From JAZKAR01 sp040389065 (lineage in GTDB: Bacteria; Pseudomonadota; Gammaproteobacteria; Burkholderiales; Casimicrobiaceae), in assembly GCA_040389065.1 (NCBI GenBank), contig JAZKAR010000016.1, positions 186,001 to 250,000 of the forward strand: DNA of 64,000 bases. Reading direction: 5' to 3'. Made by a program: the position numbers and the translations under genes. The notes below the pieces were generated by a model. It did not search any database, had not been told where the DNA came from, and saw only the letters and a program-made list of their open reading frames with translations. Positions 36,201-45,200 of the stretch are shown here, piece by piece (the first letter of the stretch is position 1; every line of letters starts with the position of its first letter).

Positions 36201-39200
36201 ACAGCGTCAGCGCACGCGGCAGCTTATGCAGCCGCTTATGAAGCAGCTTACACAGCCGCTACAGCTACGACCACAACAGCAACGTATCGCAACGCTGTTA
36301 TAGCATGCCGCGCTGCTCATCCTAATGCTACTGATGCTGAAGTACATGAGGTAGCAATTGCAAATGTTCGCAAGGCTGCTGAGGTAGCTGCAATGCCTGT
36401 TACCGCACGCGCTATAGAAACTGCTACGGCTGATGCTGCTGCAATCAATGCTACAGCCGCGCAACCTGCTACCGCGCATGTATACACTAGGGTGATCAAC
36501 GATATTGCTGCTAACACTACTACTACCGCTATTCCTACGGCTACTGCTACCGCTACTGTTGCTGCAATCACGGCTACTTCTACAGATCGTAATACGGCTC
36601 GGTTTTACACTGATGCTCATAACGCTATGGCGTCTGCACTCGCTAGCGAAGCTCGTCAATCTGCCGCCAATAGGGTGGCAGCCGCTACGCGTGATTTAAA
36701 TGCAGAGCGTGGTAGGCTTCCAACCCCTGCTGACGCAGCTAGAATTGTAGCTGTTATTGAGCAGCATGCAGTAGCATCTGCTGCTGCCAGAGCTGCAGAT
36801 GCTTACGCAACTGCGAATCGCAATGCGACTGCTGATCAACACGCTGCCGCGTATGCTGAGGCCTATGCAGCGGCATCGAGCGTGGCTAGTGCCTTAGCAA
36901 CGGTTGCAGCGTATAACGCTGCTCGCAGACGTTACCACGATGCCAGCGTGCGAGCTGGTAACCCTCCTCCTGATGCTAGGGCGCTGCATGAAGCCGGAAT
37001 AAATGATGTTCAAGCCCGTATAAATGCTGCTGTTGCTCGTGTTACAACGCCTGCAGTTCATGGGCTTAGAGCTACTGATCACGCTCCTGCTCATGCTACT
37101 GATAACGCTACGGTTACTGCCACCGCTCAAAGAGCTATTAGAGCAGAGGCTGATACAGCTGACGCTCAACGTGCTTTAACAGATGCAAACCATGTTCACA
37201 CTGCTGCTAATCATGTCGTTCATGTGCTTGATAATCGTGACCCCGCTCATGATGACGCAACGCATGCTACTGCTGTGCGTGATGCTGCTCAAGCATTAGT
37301 AACTCAAGCGACGAATGCAGCGGCGAATGCTCAAAATTATGCTAATAGGCACGCAACTGATCATGCTAGATCTACAGCGACACATGCTGATGCTGCACTG
37401 ACTGCAGCTCGGCATGCACTAAGAGATGCTGAGGCTGCTTTGGCACATATTAACGATGCAAACGCTGCTACTCACACAGCAACTGCTGATGCTAGCATTC
37501 GCCAGGCATTGACTCATGCAGATACCATTGTTACAACAGCTACAACGAACCATACTACAGCTGCCGCTGCGTTAGCGACAGCTAGAACACAGTACGATCT
37601 ACATAACACAGCTGCAACGAATTCTGCTGCTGCACATACAACATCTTATGCCGCAGCGGTTGCTAGGGCTGCTGCGACAACTGTTTCAGCACCTCACCGT
37701 TATACGGTGATTAATGAGGTAGCAACGGCAGTTGCAACGCCTCGCCTTCATGTTGCAACTACGCATGCTGAGCGTGCAGCTGCCAACGCGACTGATCATA
37801 GTAAAGAGATCAAAGATCTTCAAGCGACTGCGGTAAGTGCGGCTACTCCCGCTATTCATGATGCTGCGCAAAATGCTGTTGCAGAGGTCAGCCGTGCGCT
37901 AACCCAGCTCGATACTAGTGCTGCACCGCATGCCACTGAACATGGAAATGCTGCTACGGCTGCACAGCGTGTTAACGAAGCGGTTACTGCGGTTACTGCG
38001 GCAGATCGCGTTGTAAGAGATGCAACTGGCGTACAAACCGCTGCTGATCGATTGGTTAATGCTCTTGATCACCCTGATGCTGCACATGATGCAACTGCGC
38101 GGTTAGCCGCCATTCGTACTGCTACTGCAAACTTGACTAGGCATGCTGATGATGCTGTCACTGCAATTGAGAGGGAATTAAATGAAACGTCTCAGGCTCC
38201 TATTCAGGCTGATTTAGATGCTGCGAGAACAGCTCGCCAGGCAGCTCATAATGCTGCAAGAGAGGTAGAGAACGCTTTATCATTAGAGATGAGTGATGAA
38301 GAGGCTGCACCTCTTGAGGCTATTGCTCGTACTAGTGTTCAAAATGCATTGGAAGCAGCACAAGCTGCTGTTAGAAGTGCGACAACGAACAAGGATCGGA
38401 ATGAGGTTAATTTACGCACAGCAGAAGCAAATTACGATCGAGCTAATACAGCAGCGAATAATGCCGCCAGAGATCACGCTACGCATTACGCGGCAGTCAT
38501 TGCCAGCGTTCATGCTGCCGATGCTCCAGTGGATGCCGTTGTCAATCACGTTACTACTAACGTTACGGCACATGATAATGCAGAGCGCATTGCTGCCACT
38601 GCTGCACACGATACTGCGCGCGATGCTAATCATGCTCAAGAAATTGAAGATACAGTAAGAAATAGGGGCGGCATTGGAAGAATTGAACGTAAAGCACGCT
38701 TTTTACAATTCAGAACAGATAGGAGCAGCGCTGGTGTCTTTGGTCGTAAAACTGCTGAGCTTGAGCACGCTGGAGAGTTTAGACGCATAGATGATGACTT
38801 AACAGGCCCAACGGGCTTAGCAGCCAGAGAGCCTAATGACTTAGGTTTGGTGAATGGTCGTGCCGCAGCAGGTTTAACTCCTCCCGTTGGCAGTATGGCA
38901 ACATCACCCCAAATGAGACGAATAGAGCTTGCAACCGAAGCTCGTGTTCTACGCATGAGGTCTGCGAATAGCAATAAACAGAGATGGTACACACGCGATA
39001 AGAGATGGCTGAAAAAAATAGGTGATGAAGGCAGCGCGGAGAGAGCAGCTTTTGATGCGCGTAGAACTAATGTGCGAAATGGTTTAAATGATGAAATAGG
39101 CGAGGCTAGGGCGTTAGTCACTCAGCGTAGAAACGAGTATAAGCGCCACAAACAAGGGTTTACACCGGTGCCCGTGGTTATTGGAGGAGCAACCGGCCGA

Positions 39201-42200
39201 AGTAAAGCTCGTAACTATATGAAGAGTCTTGATAACCGTAATACGTTTGCAGCGGGAACTATGAGGGGAAGCAAAAATTTAAAAAATTTCCATCAACGCG
39301 TGCAAGAAGGGTTCGAGGCTTCTTTGCCCCAAAAACTCAAACACACAGCTAAGTTCTGGAAAGGGGATTTTTGGACGCGTGCTAAAGAGCTAGATGAGTC
39401 TAAAGTAAATTATATTCCTTTACCTACGCGCAATACCACAGGCAGAAATAATGTAACGCGTGATGATACCGTTGTTTTTTCAAATGGTAATTTTATAAAA
39501 GATCTGTATCAGGTTAGAAAATTAGCACGTGCAACATTTGATGCAAATGAAGCGCCAGCTCTGATTCGTCGCTTTAATGCCAACTGGAGTGGCAATCAAG
39601 ATACCGAAAAATATGCTAAAAAACTTGCTCAATATTTAGATCGTAAATTTGAGGGTAAGCTGGCTTGGAAAGAGAAATTGAAGTTTTGGAAAAGAGCACC
39701 GCTGGATTATATGTCTGCTTATACAGATACAATGCGGAGAACCTATGAAACGGATCGCGATTTAACGAATAGACCGGCGACTCCTGTTGCTCGTACAGCT
39801 GCGACAATCCAAGAAAGAGCACGTTTGGATGCTGAAAATGATTATTATCACCGTGATGCTCATCCTGCATTGGCAAACGATGTGGCTGGGCATCCCGGGT
39901 TAGTAACCGATGCTTCTGGTCGCCCGGCAGTGTTAAGAGAGCGAAAGATACAAAAAATAAGGCTTGAGCTACAAAAAGCTGAAGAAGATCTATTAGCAGC
40001 ACGCATAGCTGAAGAAGAGTTTGCTCGGCAAGTGGCTACAGAAGACTTAGACCTTGCTGTAGATCGGCTAAACAAAGCGCAGCAAGAATATGTTCGAAGC
40101 GTAAATGAAAGAAATGATAAAGAAACAAGTCTAAGGGGTAAGGTTAGGCGTTTAGATGGCAGGTATGACAAGTACAATACTACTGCTGCAACAAATCGCG
40201 CTCGAGACTATACAGGCAGACGGTTTAGGAAGCCACGCAATTGGAGGGTTAGAGATATTGCAACTAAAGCCGAGACGTTGAGAGGCAAGGTTGAAAATGC
40301 CAGAAATGATGTACAAACAAAGATTGATACGTTAGAGAGTATAGTTGGGCCTAGGGCTACCGTGCCTCTGCCTCTTGTACCTTTAGATCTGAGAGATCAG
40401 GGTGCTCTTAACAAAGCGAATCGTCTAGCTAATGAAGCTGCTGCTGCCAGAGCTACCCATACAGCGAATTTCAGAACTCGTACTGCAAGTCATGCTGGAG
40501 ATATTACCACTGCTCGACGCCTTGCCAGAACTACCGAGAATGAGGCTGTTCGTGCCACAGACCATGTTGCTAACACAGATGACGCTCTTGCTGCTGTTAA
40601 TCCTGCTGCGCATGCTGCTTACAACACCGCCTACGATACAGCCTATGCTCGTACATATGTTGATAATTATGCCGCTACCAACCCTGCTGCGCACGCAGGG
40701 GTAATTGCTGCGCTTCGCACTGCTGATCACACGGCTATGCTTGCAGCGCTTGCAACGGCTCACCCTGCTGCGCATGCTGCTTACATTGCTATTGCTGCTA
40801 ATCCTACAGCTAGCGCGGCGGCGCGTGTTCGGGCGACTGAAGCCGCGCTTGCGGCAGCCAACCCTACCACGCACACCGCTACTCATGCTGCTGCTCATAA
40901 CGTTACGCATACCGCTGCTACCATTCCAGCTATCCGTGCTGCTACCATTGCAGCTAACCCTGGTGCTCATGCATTAGCCTTTGCTGCTGATCATGCCATT
41001 GCTAACCCTGGTGCTACCGCTGCGGATATCACTACTGCGTATAGGGGTGCTTATCCAGGTGTGGGTATCACTGCGGCTGCCACGCTAGCCATAACATTTG
41101 CTGCTGGGCATGCTAGTGCTCATCCTACCATTACTGACCGGGCGGCTATTGCTGCGGCTTACGCCATTGCTCATCCTGCAGAGCATCGTGCGGCTAACCC
41201 CGATGTTTACACAGACGCCGGAACCGCAGCAACGGCGCTAGTTAACACAACAACAAACGTTGGCAATCAAGCCAACGGGCATGTTACCGCTAACGCCGCT
41301 ACGCTTGCGAGAGCTAGAACTGCAAGAGCTGATGCTGACGATGCTGCCGCAACCGCTACCACTAATGCTACTAATGCTGCCACATTAGCTAACCCTTTAG
41401 CACATGCAGCTGCCCTCGCTGCCGGTTATGTTCGTGCCTTAGCTACCCCTACCGCTAACGCTGTAGCCACCCCTGACACTATCGCTGCCGCTAGCGTTGC
41501 TGCACACGCTGCTGTTCACCGCGAAGCTAATCCTATTGCCCATGCTAACGCTATTAATGATATTAACATTCATGCTGCGGCTAATGCAGTAGCCACCGCC
41601 GTAGCAGCGAACCCTGCGGCTACCCCTGCGGCGATTGCCATTGCACATATTGCTGCACACGCTGCTGCTACACGAGCAGCGGCAGATGAGCCAGCGCTTC
41701 ATATGGCTACCACAGATGCCAATCAACGAAAACGAAGTGCTTTAGCCGCTATTACTCAAGCCGCAACCAATGCTGCTAACGCTGCTTTGGCGACGGGAGC
41801 CACGCTCGCTACTCATGCAGCTACAGCAGCCGATGGTGCTGCTTCCCGGCAAGCTCGTCATGATGCGCGCGATGCTATTTCTATACATTTAGCGGTTGAA
41901 GCCACAGAAGAAGCTATTACTGCTAATCCTGCTGCTCATCCGGGTGCATATGCTGCTTCTTATACTGCGGCTTATGACGCTGCTTCTCTTGTCGGTGCAA
42001 CGCGTGATACCGTTCGGGCAGCTGCACGCGGCGCGGTGCCATTTGCTTATGGAAGACCAGAGCATGCTAGCGCAATTGCTGCTGCTGAAACAGCAGCTCA
42101 TGCTACCGCCAACGCTGCTGTTCATGCAGCAAATACTGCAGTATGGGGAGCGGAGGCGACAGTGGCTACCGCCCGCGCTACTGTTCCTACAACATTGGGT

Positions 42201-45200
42201 GAAACTAATACTGCGGTTGCAGCCATTACGCACCATGCAGCTGCAACGGCTGCCGCTGAGGCTGTTGCTACTTATGCTGACAGGCATCCTAATGCCACTG
42301 CCGCTGCTCACGCGGCAGCTTATACAGCCGCTTACGATGCCGCTTACCAAGCAGCAACCGCAGCCGCGACGCGTGCTACTTACACAGCCGCTCACAGGGC
42401 TTACCAGGCGGTTAACCCCACTGCAACCCCGGCTGCCGTTCACGCCGCTGCAATGAATAGTATTAATGATGCTGCGCACGCCGCGGCTACCCCTGTTGCC
42501 ACACCTGCGGCTCATACTGCTACAGCAAACGCGGCTGCTATCACAGCCATTGCTAGAAACCCTGCAACTTTACATCTTTACACCAGCGCATCGGCTGCAA
42601 TTGCTAGGGCTCACGGGCCAACGCAGATTCATGCTGCTAACCTAGCAGCTGCCACCGATGCAGCTATCGCTGTGGCTGAGCCTATCCTTCATGCGACTGC
42701 TAGGGCTACCGCTGCTGAAGCCACGGCTGCTGCTGCTCATGTTGCCGTGCTTACTGATCTTCATACTGCCTCTGTTGCTGCGGCTTCCGCAGATCATCGG
42801 GCTGCTCTCACGGCTGCCACTACGCTTAATACCGCTCTTACTAACGTTAATGCTACTGCGGGAAGACATGCTACTGATCATGCCAATGCTCTCACGGCTG
42901 CCGATCGCGCCATAGCAGCAGCAACAGCGGCTACTGAAGCTCAAGCAGTTCAAACAGAGGCCAACAGGATACAAACTGCTGCCACCGCTGTTATTCACGC
43001 CCTTAATAATCGTCCAGATGCAGCTGGTGACAACGCCGCTCAAGCTGCTGTCGTTCGTGATGCTGCGCAAAGGTTAGTGAATGAGGCTACTACAGCGGCT
43101 ACTAACGCTCAAACCTACGCTACTCGTCACAGCACCCCTGAGGCTAATGCAACGCTTACAGCAGCTGCTAATACTGCACGTGATACAGCTCAACGTGCGC
43201 TTGCTCATGCAGAAGCTGCATTAACGCATGTTGCTGTTGGGGACGCTGCTAACCGAGCTGCAAGCGTTGTCGTTAACACACTTGCTAACCCTGCTGCAGG
43301 TGGCGCTACTGCTCATGCTACTGCCGTTCATGATGCTGCACAAAGGCTAGTGCATGAGGCTGATACGATTGCCACTAACGCTCAAACTTACGCCACGAGG
43401 CATAGCACCCCTGAGGCTAATGAGACGCTTACGGCTGCTAATACTGCCCTTACACAAGCTCGCGGTGCGCGTGATAATGCCCGCACTGAGTTAGCTCATA
43501 TTGGTGCTCAAGAAGCGGCTACCACTCACGCTGCAACTGATGTTACTAATGCTCTTGCTAATACTGTTGCCGCTGCAGGTGGTGCCACTGCTCACGCTAC
43601 CGCTGTTCGTGATGCTGTGCATGCCTTAGTAAATGAGGCAGTTACGGTGGCTGCTAACGCGCAAGCTTACGCTGCGCTTCATAACACCCGTGAGGCTAAC
43701 GATATGCTTACGGCTGCTAATACGGCACTTGCTACAGCTCGCCGTGCGCTTGCTGATGCAAATACTGCGGTAACCCATGGTGGAGCTACTCATGCTGCAA
43801 CAGCTGCCGCGACTGCACGTAGTGCATTGGCTGACTTAACTCAGGCTACTACTCAAGATGCACGTATTCGTACTGCACTAGCTGATACGACGGTTCGCAC
43901 TGCATTGGCTGCATTAACCCGTTTTACTGATCAAGACGCAACTACCTATACTGCGACGGCTGCTGCGACGGCTCAGCGGGCACAGGCTGATGCAAATGCT
44001 GCCGCTGGGGCGGCTACAACTAACCATGGTACAGCTGCTACTGCCGCTAGAGCCGCAGCAGATAACCATCTTGCAGCTAACAATAGAGCTATTAACGCTG
44101 CTGACGCCCATGCTACCGCTTACGCTAGAGCGATTGCCAGAACGCGTGATGCAGCTACCCCTGTTGCTGCGGTCTTAACAGAAGTAAGAGCTAACGCAAC
44201 CGCTCACTCAACAGCTCGCACAGATGCTGTAGTAGCATCTGCTGCTACAGCTGCGACTGAAGCAACTCATGCCGCAGCGATGCAAGCGGTAATCAATAGA
44301 AAAGGCGGAGTTAGAAAAATTGAACGCAGCGCACGCTTCTTACGATTCAGAACAGATGCGCGAATCGCTCGTGATGCAGCGATGACAAAAGCTGATAATA
44401 ATTTAACAACCGCTCAAGCAGATGTAGCGGCCAGGTTGCCAGAGGCAAGAGCAGCGCATCCCGAAAATTTACAATTAGCTGATATTACTCATCCAGGCGG
44501 GGTACCTGCCACTGCACGCGTAGGCGAGGCCGCTGAAAAGAGTGTTAAGCAGTTAAGAAGTGAGCACAACAATAAACAAAGATGGTATAGATTAACTAGT
44601 AGTTGGCGTAACAGAGTTGAAGATACAGCCAGAATTGAAAGAGGCAGAGATACTGTGCGCGATGATTTAAGGCGTAATGTATTTGAGGCTACAAGGCTAG
44701 TAGAGCAGCGTAAAATGCGGTACAAGCAACAACAAAATACGAACATGAATGATTTGCGCGGAGTACATGATCGATTGGTTGTAAGCTTACAAAGACTAGA
44801 AAACGATTTGTTAACTATGACAAATCCAGCTACTACAGATGCATTTAGAAGAGTGGCTTTGAACGATAGAATTCAAGAGATAGAAACACATATTGCGTTA
44901 TTGCCGGGCCATATACAAATTCAATTATTGAGTCCGTCAGCTCCTCGAACCGCAGGAGGAACAACAGCAGCTCCTATGGGTGAGCATTTAAGCCGTTTAT
45001 TAGAAGCAGCAAAAAGTATGCATAAATCATTAGCTAGTGTAGAACAACGTGCACAGAAACATGATGACTTGGTTGATCAGCGAGATGATCGCAATGCTAT
45101 TACACCTTTAGATGCTCAATTTGCTGCTGTTGCGCCATTAACACGCGCACAAATGGATGCGGTTGCTGACGAGCGACAAAATAATTTTAATGTCATGCTA

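Noticed and set aside
33447..42515. Many antisense and alternative-frame open frames (for example 33447-33833, 41889-42515 minus and 41896-42456 plus)
   Set aside because: All lie in the GCT/GCA-rich arrays of the giant gene, where stop codons are rare in several frames. They are Ser- or Leu-rich by-products of the repeats.
42978..43790. Regularly spaced DNA repeats considered as a CRISPR array
   Set aside because: The period is about 273 bases, the repeats are imperfect and in frame with coding sequence, and there are no short unique spacers or cas genes.
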